Assembly (NCBI RefSeq): GCF_024713975.1
Contig: NC_091111.1
Coordinates: 14,982,501 to 15,046,500 of the forward strand
DNA length: 64,000 nucleotides
Direction: 5' to 3'
Source of the DNA: Paralichthys olivaceus
Taxonomy: Eukaryota; Chordata; Actinopteri; Pleuronectiformes; Paralichthyidae
Below the pieces are notes generated by a model. That model had not been told where the DNA came from. It ran no database searches and saw nothing but the letters and a program-made list of their open reading frames with translations. A program made the position numbers and the translations under genes. Positions 25,521 to 37,319 of this stretch are shown piece after piece. The number at the start of each line of letters is the position of its first letter. The stretch's first letter is position 1.

Positions 25521-26102
25521 GGAGTAATGTGATGCAGCAATTTGTGGTTTTCAAACCGCAAATAGACCTCAACTGAAGAACGTTACATAGCAGAAGGAAA
25601 GAAATCAAGCCTGGCCGAACACTATGATTGGTAGTTTTGCACCTAACAGTTTTCTGTGGAAATATGTGGAAACTTGTTCTTGATCCGGCAGGAGCACCGG
25701 CACCAAGTCCGCAAAAGGTGGAAAAGGGGCGTCATGTGGTTCAACAGATGAAGGTGCAGGATACTGTGGCCTGATAAAGCAACGCACACATGATCGTAAA
25801 TATGTTGTTTTTGACTGAAACATCTCCCCTGACCTCAATGAGACCTATTCTTTAAAACACGTGTGTGAATTCACATTTAAGAAAATGGAGGCTTGTGAAG
25901 ATCATGATGGAGAGAATAGAGTACACATGAGAGAAACACCCTATACGTATGAGAAAAGAAAGAGGACATTGAGATATTAGAATGAGAGCGAAGCAGAGGC
26001 AGGAAGGAGCGAGAGACGGCGAAATACAGCAACAAAAAAGGGAGGAGAGGGAGAATGCCCTTGAACATCCCCTCCTGAAAGGATTTTCCACAGGATGGCC
26101 CA

Positions 26103-26146
26103 CTGAAGAGGAGGCTGCTGCTGTTCAGCAGCAGCCTCCTCTTCAG
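26103..26146. repeat. near-perfect 21-bp inverted repeat (hairpin)
   Basis: The left arm at 26103-26123 and the right arm at 26126-26146 are perfect reverse complements separated by TT. The arms begin CTGAAGAGG and end CCTCTTCAG. Outer flanks extend the pairing imperfectly, with CCACAGGA upstream and TCCTGTGG downstream. Confidence 0.85.
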
Positions 26147-26232
26147 CAGCTACCTCCTGTGGCCAGTCCGAGTACGACAACCCCCAAAAGAACCAACCCC
26201 AGGCTCAAGGTGAAGGCTCTGCACAGACACCC

Positions 26233-27797
26233 TTTATATACTCTACCTTCCCGTCAATAGTGAGAAAACTGGTGTTTTCTGTCAAATTCTGAGGGTGTGG
26301 TGTGGCAAGGCAGAGTCATTTTGCGACTGTTGCTGTAAGGATCAACTGGCATCGGCTCAGGGTCGTTCAAAATAATGCCCTCACTTTCCATGAATTTCTG
26401 TTTAGACATAGACAGGGTGTATTTTCAACAACTGACGGGTACATATTAAACATACTGTAAAAAAATAAAGATCAATCAAACAGGTTGTACCATTGTAAAC
26501 TCATCGCAATTTGTGATGTGGTACTTGTGCCCATACACCACCAGGTCTATGCCAAGGTTGAGGTCTTTATACTCGTAATGCTCTCCTCGTTCATTCTTGG
26601 GCACACGCTGTCGTTTCAACCGTTTCCCCTGCGATAACCCAGAGTTCTCCACTATGGGCTCATAGATGTACATGCTGTCATCAGAATCAGAATCAGAATT
26701 CTTTTATTTGCCAGGTATGTTTGCACATACAGGAAATTGCCTTGGTGTCATTGGTGCACTACTTATGTACATAAAACAACAATATAAAAAACAATATATA
26801 AGAAATTGAATAAAATAAAATAGAATAAAATAAAATAAAATAAGGTAGTAGTATATAATTACAGGGCGTACACGGTACACCTCGTCAGGGGAAAACTGGA
26901 CATCCTCCTTAAAGTATGCATAGAAGCGCAGCACCTACAAGACAAAAGTTTGGTGAACAGACAAACAAGGGATTAATTAGTCAGGTTACACAGCAACAAA
27001 CACCATCAAACACTATTCTAAGTCTTCAAAGTTGTACCATACCTTCTTGTCTAAGGTCACGTAAGCTGGTACGAATTGTTTACGCGGGCTCTTGTATGAG
27101 GAGCCATGAGTCATGTCCGGTGTTTTGAAGGTCCGCTTGTTGATCTCCTGCTGGATCACTTGCTCTGACAGAAGAGGATCCTGCCCGATGCCAACAGTGG
27201 GGTCACGGGGCAGAGCGAAGCCGTTCTTGTACGTGAGAGTCTGTGATCGATGGAAGGCAGACTTCTGCAGAGAATGATCATTAAGAAGTACATGCGTTAG
27301 ATTTTTTAAATCCTGTAAATAGATATAAATCAATTCAAGAATCCAATTAAATTGAAGTCCAATTAACATGGTATGTGATCCTATTGTTACAATACATACA
27401 ACAGCACTAAACTACATAAAAACCTGTCTGACACACAACCAAAGGAGTGGACAGAAAAGAACCAGTACAAGATAAATAATTTGAATATAATATTTTTCAT
27501 GTTTACTAGTAAACGTCTCTACCTGACAACACTGCAACAGAGAATTTTAGCTTGGTCATTTGTATAGACACTTTTGTTTCAGATCCCTCTGTCAACTCTG
27601 CAGTTGATAGAAAGTTAAAATTTATATATTCAAATTTGCTTAAACTGGAGGAATGCAGAAAGTAAACTGTAAATATTATATAACTTCAGTTTTGCTAACT
27701 TTACTGAAACATTAAACCCTCATGTTATGTAGACTTAAATACGCTTTAAATTAAAAATAATAGCTAGTTTCACTTTGGCATAAAAAACGTAAAAAAC
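26233..27797 (-). pseudogene. partial efhc1 duplicate (exons 2-4), decayed
   Basis: Copy of the efhc1 segment at about 30395-31710, including intron sequence but not coding exon 1. The exon 2 copy at 27043..27264 keeps the 222-nt length and an open frame ([19 protein letters not shown]). The exon 3 copy spans 26491..26934 and is interrupted by an inserted repeat at about 26683-26843 after the codons for DDS. The exon 4 copy at 26247..26397 is 151 nt instead of 150. Its extra base, in a GAGAAAACTGG stretch, shifts the frame and brings in a stop just before the donor. The insertion and frameshift make this a non-functional fragment downstream of the intact gene on the same strand. Confidence 0.85.
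26683..26843. mobile_element. short interspersed repeat inserted in the duplicated efhc1 exon 3
   Basis: It begins with tandem ATCAGA words, continues TTCTTTTATTTGCCAGGTAT and GCACATACAGGAAATTGCC, and ends in an A/T-rich (AAAAT)n tail. This is a typical layout for a fish SINE or LINE tail. Comparison with the intact exon at 30641-30928 shows it replaced about four or five bases. Confidence 0.75.
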
Positions 27798-27837
27798 AGA
27801 GAGAAGTTAAGAGACTGAAACTAGAACCGGTTCATTT

Positions 27838-27988
27838 TCTGCCTCTGTGTTGATAGCTGTATGGATCAGAGTTTATAATGGTTACAGAAGGAATTTACTC
27901 TACCTTCCCGTCCATAGTGAGAAACTGGTGTTTCTTGTCAAATTCTGAGGGTGTGGTGTGGCAAGGCAGAGTCATTTTGCGATTGTTG
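27838..27988 (-). pseudogene. third copy of part of efhc1 exon 4 and its intron
   Basis: Matches about 30330-30490: GTTGATAGCT, GGATCAGAGTTT, then the exon 4 end with its donor. The exon part, 27904 to about 27988, is open ([22 protein letters not shown]) but truncated, and homology stops at GATTGTTG. It is joined at about 27800-27838 to the other partial duplicate, marking a rearrangement junction. It lies just downstream of the efhc1 poly(A) signal. Confidence 0.75.
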
Positions 27989-28074
27989 GACAAATACCTC
28001 TTCATGTATTGCAACCAGTTTATTTATTGTGTTATGAAATACTCTTCAAAGGTTCATATTCTTATGCATAGATT

Positions 28075-28080
28075 TATTGA
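28075..28080 (-). terminator. efhc1: poly(A) signal of efhc1
   Basis: AATAAA on the minus strand, about 40 bases after the stop at 28121. It supports this as the true gene end, with the partial duplicates lying beyond it. Confidence 0.6.
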
Positions 28081-28120
28081 GCAGGGAACAACACTGAGGG
28101 CAATCTAGCCTTCACTGGCA

Positions 28121-31100
28121 TCACTCGGATGGCTCCTCTACTTCATCACCTGATTAAAAAAAGAAAAGTTAGTGCTTACTTTGCTGAGTATTGTATCAGT
28201 GCATTTAAAAAAGGTGACACCAAGTATCCCTGACAAACAAGTAATAGAGATTATTAGCTGACTATTTAACCATTTTGTTCACCTGGCTGGTTATTCGCTG
28301 CCCCTTCACCCAGCTTCTGACGCAAAGAGTCCAGCGTCTGAGAAGGGATCTGGCTTGATATGGACTCCAGGTATGTAAGGACGTATTGGTCAGCATTGGT
28401 CAGCACAAAGCGGTGGCCGAAAACTAAAGTAACAGACACGACAAAGAAGAGAGAGGTGACATTAGCTGAGCTTTCGCTCTTTGGTATCAATCCCCATACT
28501 CAAACTCAAATTAAAATTGCAGGGTCAACAATTCCTAGTTTGGATACAGGTTAATGTGTTCAGAGAGAGTTGTGCTGGTTGTAATAATGAGCTACACATC
28601 CTAGTTGACTCTGTAGTATCTGAGTAAGCAATCCTTTTGTAAACCCAGACTGTGATGCTCACCATCCACAGTGGCTCCAATAGCAAAGTCTGCAGGTGAG
28701 TAGAAGTCAGGATTATCCACAGTAGAGCCCGGCTTGGGGATGCGTGTCTTTTTCAGGAACATGCCACTGATGATACCTGAGTTGCGAGTGGGGTTCTCAA
28801 AAATACTGATCATGTCGTTGGACAGGAAGTAAGACAGAATAAAACGTCGGCCTTCGTCTGTGGGATTCTGTGAGTCCTGGAATCAATAACATAGGGACAG
28901 CTTAACATAACAGAGAAATATGTCTTGTCTCTCTCCTTATTAGCATGGCTTTGAATCTTGTCTTGTTAATCAATAAAATGATTTTAGAGTTACACTTCTT
29001 GGGTAATTTTTCTGCATCCTGGATTGGACCAAACGGCACAAACCCATTGACTCACCAGTGTGGCACTGTAGCACAACACTTTGTTATTGTTCTCCAGCAT
29101 CTTCATCACATCCTTTTTCGGAGGCTTGGGAATCAGAGCCGAACAATTCTGGAGAGAATCTTCAAGTGAACCAAAACCATTGTAGGGAGGAACCTCCTGT
29201 AGATGTGGACAGCATGGACATGAGAGGTTTATGGACAAGAGATAATAGTAACCACAACACAAGTACCCACAGGCAGGTCAGTGATGACATTGACATGTGA
29301 AAGAAAAGATGAAGACAGATAATATAATTCTCACCTTCTTCCTGTCCACATCAACCGTCTTTTGTACTTCAATGGGTTTCATATCCATGTCAGGGTGGTT
29401 GGTTTGGAAATAATCTTTAGTGAAGTCATCACAGTCATACAGCAAGAAGGGACGACCCAGCAGCTTCACTGTGTGACCCACCTGGAAGTCTTTGGGGGAG
29501 TAGTACTCGTCCACCTCATCCTTTGAGACCTGCAGCACACAGCTGGGGAACGGCTCTGAAAGGAAATAAGACAAGAAGACTTATGCAGTGACTCAATAAT
29601 GAAAATGCCATGATATTATCATTAATTGTTCATTTATTTATTTTAAAATGCCTTTACTTTTACATCTCCATACCACTGCAACTGCTTCCTCATACAAATT
29701 CCAGTCAGCAGTTCAGTTTAGCTTCAGTTGAGCAGAAATTGAAACTGCTGTTGGGACCTGGTATTGTGAACCATAGTTCACAGGGCTTACATGTGTAGCC
29801 AAAAGCCTGACCACATGTCTCCTTGATTCTAAAGACACAGGAGAGCTTCGAGAACTCAGTCTCCCAGGGTTCTTCATCTTCACACATAGTTGTTAAAATT
29901 GCTCCTGGAAACGACTCTCAACCACTATTGGTCACTGTGTGCCCCATGTAAAAGCCAAGCTTCCCCTTTCCACATTTATTGAATGCCCTAAAGCACACCA
30001 TTTAATGGTGCCAAGCTTAAGGTAGAATAATCACAACACTGCATTTTCCAGTCTCACGACTTTGCATCTTACGTGGTTTGAGTTTCTTGTGCAGCTTCTG
30101 TCGGCGCATCACGAACGGGAAGGGATCACGACCACTATTGGGTTCATGGGCCTCTCTGATCTCCACTGTGTCATCTGCAAGGTAATAGCGGATGGTAACT
30201 GTCCTGGTTTCCTTGTGCAGACAATCAGCGTCATCCCACAGGGCGAAAAAACACAGCACCTGAACAGAGAGAAGAATACACATGCAGCTCATGTTTTCAA
30301 AGTGTTTGAATAGATGTTACTGTACTCTAGTTTCTGTGTTGATAGCTCTCTGGATCAGAGTTTTTAATGGCTACCCAGGGAGTTAGGAGTGGAGGGAATT
30401 TACTCTACCTTGCCGTCCATAGTGAGAAACTGGTGTGTGTGATCGAAAGCGGAGGGTGTGGTGTGGCAAGGCAGAGGGATTTTGCGACTGTTGCTGTAAG
30501 GATCAACTGGCATCGGCTGAGGGTCGTTCAAAATAATGCCCTCACTTTCCATGAATTCCTGTTTAGACATAGACAGAGTGTATTTTCAACAACTGACAGG
30601 TACATATTAAATATACTGTTAAAAATCAAAAAGGTTGTACCATTGTAAACTCATCGCAGTGTGTGATGTGGTACTTGACCCCATACACCACCAGATCTAT
30701 GTCAAGGTTGAGGTCTTTATACTCGTAATGCTCTCCTCGTTCATTCTTGGGCACACGCTGTCGATTCAACCGTTTCCCCTGCGATAACCCAGAGTTCTCC
30801 ACTATGGGCTCATAGATGTACATGCTGTCATCCTCTAGGTAGTAGAATATCATCACAGGGCGCACACGGTACACCTCGTCAGGGGAAAACTGGACATCCT
30901 CCTTAAAGTATGCATAGAAGCGCAGCACCTACAAGACAAAAGTTTGGTGAGCAGACAAACAAGGGATTAATTAGTCAGGTAACACTGTTCTAAGTCTTCA
31001 AAGTTATACCTTACCTTCTTGTCTAAGGCCACATGAGCTGGTACAAACTCTTCAGGATGACTCTTGTATGAGGAGCCATGATTCACGTCCGATGATTCGA

Positions 31101-31780
31101 AGGTCAGCTTGTTGATCTCCTGCTGGATCAGTTGCTCTGACAGAAGAGGATCCTGCCCGATGCCAACAGTGGGGCGACAGGGCAGAGCGAAGCCGTTCTT
31201 GTACATGAGAGTCTGTGATTGATGGAAGGCAGACTTCTGCAGGGAATGATCATTGAGATGAACAGGCGTTAGATTTTTTTTAAATCTGATAAATACAAAC
31301 CCAGGAATCTCATTGAATTGAAGTTGAAATACTGTACTACGTAAATACCTGTGTGACACAAAACGGAGTGGACAGAAAAATACAGGTAAATAATTGGAAT
31401 GAATTATTTTTTAAACGTCTCTACTTTAGGACACCTCAACGGAGAATTGTATCCTGGTAATCTGTATAAAAAATTTATTTCAGATTTTAACTCAAGTCAT
31501 TAATTTCCCTCTGTTGTAGACAGCTGAAATTAAAATTGATCTTAAAGTGGAGGAATGCAGGAAGAACACAAGGATGACAGAAGTAATTATTATATAACTT
31601 CAGTTTGTCTAACATTAGCTGAACGTTAAATCGTTGCGTTATGTCAATTTAAATACGTTATTAGTTCAACTAGGTAGTTTTACTTTAAGTCATTAACGTA
31701 ACAACCGTACGTACCGTCACATCCCGGAATGTGTATCCAGGTAAGAAGGGTAATCCGTGTTCGTTCCAGTTCCAAGACAT
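28121..31780 (-). CDS. efhc1: efhc1, DM10-domain ciliary microtubule protein, without EF-hand tail
   Basis: EFHC1 (myoclonin-1) is an axonemal microtubule-associated protein of motile cilia. Exons are complement of 31715..31780, 31015..31236, 30641..30928, 30409..30558, 30073..30259, 29335..29555, 29056..29196, 28663..28876, 28283..28423 and 28121..28149, giving 1659 nt and 552 residues. All junctions are GT-AG with matching phases. The start [18 protein letters not shown] fits the family N-terminus (LPFLPG). DM10 domain 1 is at about residues 97-195 ([35 protein letters not shown]). DM10 domain 2 is at about 243-365 ([31 protein letters not shown]). DM10 domain 3 is at about 415-530 ([28 protein letters not shown]). 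EFHC2 is the alternative, but PTVGIG and [16 protein letters not shown] fit EFHC1. The protein ends DEVEEPSE, whereas human EFHC1 continues to 640 residues with an EF-hand region. Confidence 0.93.
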
Positions 31781-31897
31781 CGCTCCAAGTAAACTTTTCC
31801 CGGGTTATAGAACTATTTCTGCAGCTGTATAAAAGGACAAACTAACTATAACTATAGAAACTGCTGCTGCTGCTGCACGACAGCGCCGACGTGTGTG

Positions 31898-31911
31898 GTC
31901 TCCATGGAAAC
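31898..31911. promoter_or_regulatory. RFX X-box upstream of efhc1
   Basis: GTCTCCATGGAAAC fits the consensus GTYNCC-AT-RGNAAC bound by RFX factors, which drive ciliary genes. It lies about 118 bp upstream of the efhc1 start codon, which is where X-boxes of ciliary genes usually lie. Confidence 0.75.
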
Positions 31912-31956
31912 AGGACAACAAAAACCCGAAATGCATTACGTTTTAAAAAGTTCTAC

Positions 31957-31992
31957 AAATATATATATATATATATATATATAAATATATAT
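31957..31992. repeat. (AT)n microsatellite
   Basis: AT dinucleotide tract upstream of efhc1. It continues into a degenerate AT-rich region. Confidence 0.85.
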
Positions 31993-31999
31993 ATAACAA

Positions 32000-33221
32000 A
32001 ATGAAGAGTCAAAAAAGTAAAAACTGATGTGATTATAAAAATTGAAAATAGTCTGCATGTCCTTTTCAACTATAGGCCTACATGATTTGAATTTGTATAT
32101 ACTATATATATTCAGTTCTGACTTTAACTTCTAGAATCAATGAAATTTATCAGAATTATTCTCTTTAGGTCGTGTAAATAAATAATTTGGTGATTTTAAG
32201 CTGTAGAATTTACACAACCAGTGAAGCCTTCAAACTACCACCAGGGGGCGAGCAAAGCCAATAAATCTTCCTAGATAGAAATGCACACAGGTCATGATAT
32301 AAGTATAAAAGCTCATGATTACCTCATTGTACTGTTTTATAAATATCTATAGTTGTGTGAAGAAAATCAATAATATAAGATCAATGCAAAATATAATAAC
32401 ATAAAGAAATGTGACAAAGAGTGGATTAGTTATTTTTGAACAGTTTATTCCAAGCACAGGAGTCATATTTTGGTCTCACTTCACCAGCTAGTGGCACATT
32501 TGAATCCCATTCAAACACAAGAACTGTCTTTATTAAAAATATACTACATTGAGTGGCAGTCTTTATGTGGATGACCCCTAATATGTCCTGTGTACTCTCA
32601 GTTAAAACTCCAACCAAGCTTCTTTTTCTTTTCTTAAATGAAAACTATAATTATTTCTATGCTTGAATCCAGGGCAGCACAAAAACACAGAGTTGGATTG
32701 ATAATAGCTTATATTGTGATTAAACTGGCGACTTGATTTACGAGGAGCAAATGCTGCAGCGCTCGTTCCTTCTTCAGACGGCCATGACCAGGCGATCACC
32801 ACGAGCATCTGTGAAGCACAGGTTATCTTTGAAAAGAAGAAGGCCAACATCTGACATTCACTATAATCTGTGAGAAAAATAGTTTCCAACAAATCCACTT
32901 TAACAACAATTGCCATATTTACGACATTTACATCTGATGAGACGAAGTGCAACTTTTGACATTTGAGACATTCAGCTTTTACACATGCTCCACTCCAGCA
33001 ACAGTTCAACGAGAATACATGTACGACGAGATAAATTTGGTGTTTTCCAATTCATAAAATCCTTTGACCAGTTTCTGAGTGATAACAGCAGCTGCACTCT
33101 TGAAAACGGTCACTTCATAGATAGAGAAGGCACTGCAGTGTGAATTAAACATCGCGTATCAAAAATAAGGTTAAATCGCTTAATCATCCTCTTTGAGGCT
33201 CTTTATATGACATCTTTAATT
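32000..33221. other. spacer between efhc1 promoter and eva1a 3' end
   Basis: AT-rich sequence without a recognisable gene. A minus-strand TTTATT-complement signal at about 32440 could be an alternative eva1a poly(A) site. Minus-strand ORFs at 32426-33009 and 33289-33757 have no family features; the second lies inside the presumed eva1a 3'UTR. Confidence 0.45.
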
Positions 33222-34057
33222 TTTATTTTATGTTAATGCTGACACAGCTGTTCAAATGGGCCGATCCCCTTCTTACGAAGCGAAAACATCACTCAAAGAA
33301 ACACAGAAACACGAGGATTGCATCCCTGAGGTGCCAGACAACCTTCGCCAAGTATAAAAATAGCTCATAACAAACCATACTTGTGAACAAAATAATACAC
33401 AACATCAATAAACTATTAAATATCATAAAATATATTTCATAAGGGTTGAGATGAATTTCCCCCCAAAAAATATCTTTTGGTTTCATAAAGTTCAAAAGGC
33501 AGCATGGTTTTTTTTCCCCACTGTGGAGAGATTGTCTTACATCGTCCAGTACGCTGCGTTCAGCTGACACTGCCCCCTCCGTTAAAGTCCACACTTAAAT
33601 ACTGGAGGGTTCTTCTGAGCGTAAAGCCCCGAGTGTCTCTTGCAGCTGCTCTGCGTTCTGTATAGAACAGACCCATCTGAGGCCCTGGTCCTTCAGTCAC
33701 CATGTATTCTCTGTGGGCCAGTGTGAAGCAGCCGACCCCATATATCCCCCACTTCAAAAAGGCCTGCGGAGGTCACGGGTAAGGCAGTGTAGCCTTTCAC
33801 CCTCTCTTTCAGTGGAGAGAAGCGGCGGAGAGGTGAGCTTACCATGCAGAGAGCTTATTCTCTTACTAAATGGGGTATAGCTTATGATACCCAGAGGAAT
33901 ATGTCAACCGGCAGAGAGGGAGGGCTTTCTTTCCAGGTCTGCAGTAACTTCCACTGTTCTCACGAGCGAGTCCACAGTTGGCCTTGTCAGGGCCTCGCCT
34001 CCAAGCCAAGTGCGTCCTAAAATGTGTTCAAGTCATATAATCTTCCTAGGAAAAGCC
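33222..34057 (-). other. eva1a: presumed 3'UTR of eva1a
   Basis: Non-coding sequence downstream of the eva1a stop. The first clear AATAAA on the minus strand is at 33227-33222, giving a 3'UTR of about 830 nt. The assignment is inferred from position. Confidence 0.45.
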
Positions 34058-35522
34058 TCAGTAATACCGATTGAGGCTCCGTGTCCCAGGGATGTCCGGT
34101 TGCCCGTTCATCCAGATCTCCCGGATGATCCGCTCCCTCTCCTCGAGCCTCTGCGCCCTCTCCAGCTCTTCCGCCGACGTGAACACGTTCATGTTGAGCG
34201 TGCGCTCGAACCGTCGGTGTCTCCGCGCCGACAGGTCTGAGGTGGTGTCCCAGTCCGAGTCCGAGTCGCTGGAGTCGGATGACGAGTCGGCGGGACGGGG
34301 ACGTTTCTTGGCGGGGGGCTGCTTGCGGGGCTTGCAGTCAGTGCGACAGGAGATCTGGACCACCAGCGCGAAGAGTGTGAGGAAAAGGCCCAAACACACG
34401 CCGCAGACGAAGAAGAGCGCTGCCCTCTCTGGGTGGTCTGAAAGAGAAGGAGAACAGGAAAATGAGCGAAGGAAATTCAACTTGTAGTGGAGCTCTTACA
34501 GAAAACATCAAACATGTAATTGGATCTCTCTGAACGATGTTGGGTCTCCTTATTTTCCTCTGACCTGTTCAGCTGATCCGTCATGAAATACTTCACTTGA
34601 TGTCTCACTCGCTGTAATGAACACTGGCTGCGGACTCAAAGCTCATATGACTCACTTCCCTGGCTTGGTGTTTTGGTTTGGTTATGTCTCACAAATCCTG
34701 TTAACCGTGGTACATTCTTTACTCCTCCTCAAACACAGTGAATAAGACAGAGCTGCTCCTCCTCTTCTCCACAGTATAATCTGTCTTTCATTGTGGTTCT
34801 GAAGCAAAATGACCCATATTGCATCAATCACAGACTTAGGTGTGATACTGTGAAGCGGCTGCTGCGTCCTGCAGACTTTCCCTCCAGAGCATCACTCATA
34901 TTAGGGTCCGTCTCATGAATGAATCTACACAGCTCCTGCTCCAGGTCTTCCTCGGTCCATACATACACTACATCGTTGCAGATCCAGGATCGCGGCTGCG
35001 GCCACATTGATCATCTGTCAGATTTTTTCTTTTGTATAAATACTTTAAACACTGATACAAGGAATATCCAAACACCCAAAAATTCTCCTGTCTCTGATTT
35101 GCTTTACCAGCTACCTGAAACAGGTGACTGATGGTGTGTGTGTGTGTGTGTGTGGTCATTAACTTCTCTCAACATCTGCATTCCTCTGGCCCACATTTAC
35201 CAACAACTCTGTCCAACGAAAAAGGAAACGGGGGATTTTATCCAAATAAAAACTCACCACACACACGAATTTCTCTGATTTCATTCGGCCGAGAAGGAAT
35301 CAATAATGACAATGATGTTGTAACATTAGTTCCCTGCAGCAGAATTTCATCTTTAAAAAAACAAAGAAGGTGAGAGGTTCGATATCCGTCTCTGCCCACG
35401 TCATGTGTGGCACAATACTTTGATTTTGATTGATCCCCACCTGATACATAGGTGAAGGCTGCCAGTGCGTTGCTGATGAGAGCCATGTTGGCACTGGGGG
35501 TGGAGTTGATGATGGGATTCAT
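34058..35522 (-). CDS. eva1a: eva1a (TMEM166/FAM176A) single-pass membrane protein
   Basis: EVA1A is an ER/lysosome-associated membrane protein linked to autophagy and apoptosis. Coding parts are complement of 35441..35522 and 34058..34437, giving 153 residues (human 152). The first exon ends TATCAG before GTGGGG; the second begins after CTCTTTCAG; the split codon GAC keeps the frame. Visible features are MALISNALAAFTYVS, DHPERAALFFVCGVCLGL with the transmembrane helix at about residues 33-55, a Cys/Lys/Arg-rich juxtamembrane part, an acidic Ser stretch (DSSSDSSDSDSDWD), and the conserved tail FTSAEELERAQRLEERERII to SLNRYY. The start MNPIIN matches the human start position. The exon itself begins at acceptor 35632 and the frame stays open upstream of this ATG, so a longer N-terminus is possible. 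EVA1B and EVA1C have different tails. Confidence 0.94.
34438..35440 (-). other. eva1a: intron of eva1a
   Basis: Intron between the two eva1a coding exons, donor GTGGGG and acceptor CTCTTTCAG. It holds a (TG)n tract at 35133-35155 and no gene. Confidence 0.85.
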
Positions 35523-37319
35523 GTCTCTGGGCCGCAGCACACTTTCTTCTCCTCCTCCTCCTCCTCCTCTTCCTCTTTCTGCGTCTGAAGCCTTCTCCTC
35601 GTTGGGGTTTGTTTCCCTGATCTTCTTCTTATCTGAAAAAGTCAACGGAGCAGGAAACTCAAGTTTATTTGAATTATTTCTTCAGGCAAAGATGTTTTTG
35701 AAAATGTCTATATGTGGATACACTCTGAGATCATATTATGTGGTCCCCTGTGCAATGACACACCAGGAGTGTGTTTTCAACTACACGTACAGTCAGATTA
35801 TGACGGCGCTGCTTTGCTCATTTATGGTAAAGCGAGTGTGAGTTGCTTCTGAGGTATTGTGACTTCACCACGCGCACCAGTGACTCATCCACTGTGGTTT
35901 TTTAAATTTAAGGCTTCTGTAAAAAGATGGATCACGCACAGTGACACACACACAGAGGGTTGTGTGATTCAGAAGATAACACTACATCCGCTTATGTCAA
36001 ATTCATTCTGACTCAGGTCATTAACAAACACAGAACCACATGGGAAAAACATGCACTCGGGCCACATTTCAAAAAAATCTCAGAAAAAGATCTATTTTTA
36101 GATGGGAACAACTGTTTCCTCTGCTGGATTTGCACCGCAGCCTGACTTCTGTCAGTGTTTACGTGCTGGATTGTGTTGTGTATGAAAGACTGGAGGAGCT
36201 GAGATGAGAGAGGAAGCAAAAGAGTCACAGAATGATTTAATTACATCATAAAGACTCAGATATTTCTGAGTATAATCGCTCCTAGTTAACTTGAGAGAGT
36301 TGTTTAGGTTGGACTGAGTAACTAACAACCCTGAAGCTAAGATGTCCAAATAAAGAGCAGCCTTCAGATTCTGTCTGTGTGTATACAGTCATATTTCCAT
36401 ACTTGATTTTTTTCTTTTGACCGAGTAGGTAAGCATGCTTCAGTGAACCGTCCCACACATCGATGACTCTAATTGTGGAGTCTCCGAGGTGTGTCAGGCC
36501 CACTTTATCTGATAAACACAGTTTAGACTGGAAGTGCTCACTGTAAATGTTTCCACCTGGACCCACTGCTGTGCCACGCACATCAACTAACATTCAACCA
36601 CAATCCCTCTTTGTGACACGCGTAGAAACGGCCAACAAACAGTCAGCAGAAAACTCTTAGTGCTAGGAAATACAAAACAATGGAAACACAGCAGCTGATC
36701 GTCCTGGAAAATACTTTTGACACAATAAATCCAATTGAAATCATCTTTAACGACCAAAAATACTTGCTTAAATATTAAATTATAGTTACCTCATGGTAAC
36801 AATACAAGTGACTATAAAAGAGGTGCGTTATAAACGTTAGAGGAGCTGGGATAGTTGGCATCATGGCTCAAAAAACAGAACTTGACTGAAAGAAAATTTG
36901 AGGGTAAAGACCATTGTGGCCAGAGATCTCTGGGAAACACAGCTGCAGAAACAGCACAGTAATAAGCAGTGAGGACCAAAGATGGAGTCAATAAAAAGTC
37001 AGAATCTCATGGTTTACAACTTTAACCTCTTTAACCTTTCTAACAGGCGGGTCAGTTTCTACGAAACGATCTTGCCCTGCCGAGCAGTGTTCCAATTCAT
37101 AAAGTTTTATTTAAAAAGAACCAAAAGTTTTCAAAGCTAACAAATCACAAATGACTTGGCTGAATTTAGGGAAGGCAAGGATTAAATGTAATATGAGTCA
37201 TGGCATCTTGGGCTTTAAAACCTCACCTGATGTAACCATAACCTAGTTTTATTGAATTGATGTAAAAAGCCCACATATATAAAAGTTTAATCCAGAGGTT
37301 TTGGCAATAAAGCACGACG

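Larger units (their letters stand above)
24473..26232. other. region between the Lys/Ser-rich gene and the efhc1 duplicates
   Basis: 24473-24720 is GC-richer and probably holds the 5'UTR and promoter of the Lys/Ser-rich gene. The rest is repeat-derived: a fragment at about 24960-25010 (AGTTTCATGACAGTCCATCC), a LINE-derived piece at 25240-25520 and a strong hairpin at 26103-26146. No gene was recognised. Confidence 0.5.

Noticed and set aside
34071..34487. 138-codon plus-strand ORF
   Set aside because: Shadow of the eva1a last exon, which has clear family identity on the minus strand.
36282..36593. 103-codon minus-strand ORF upstream of eva1a
   Set aside because: No fitting splice sites in phase with eva1a and no family resemblance.
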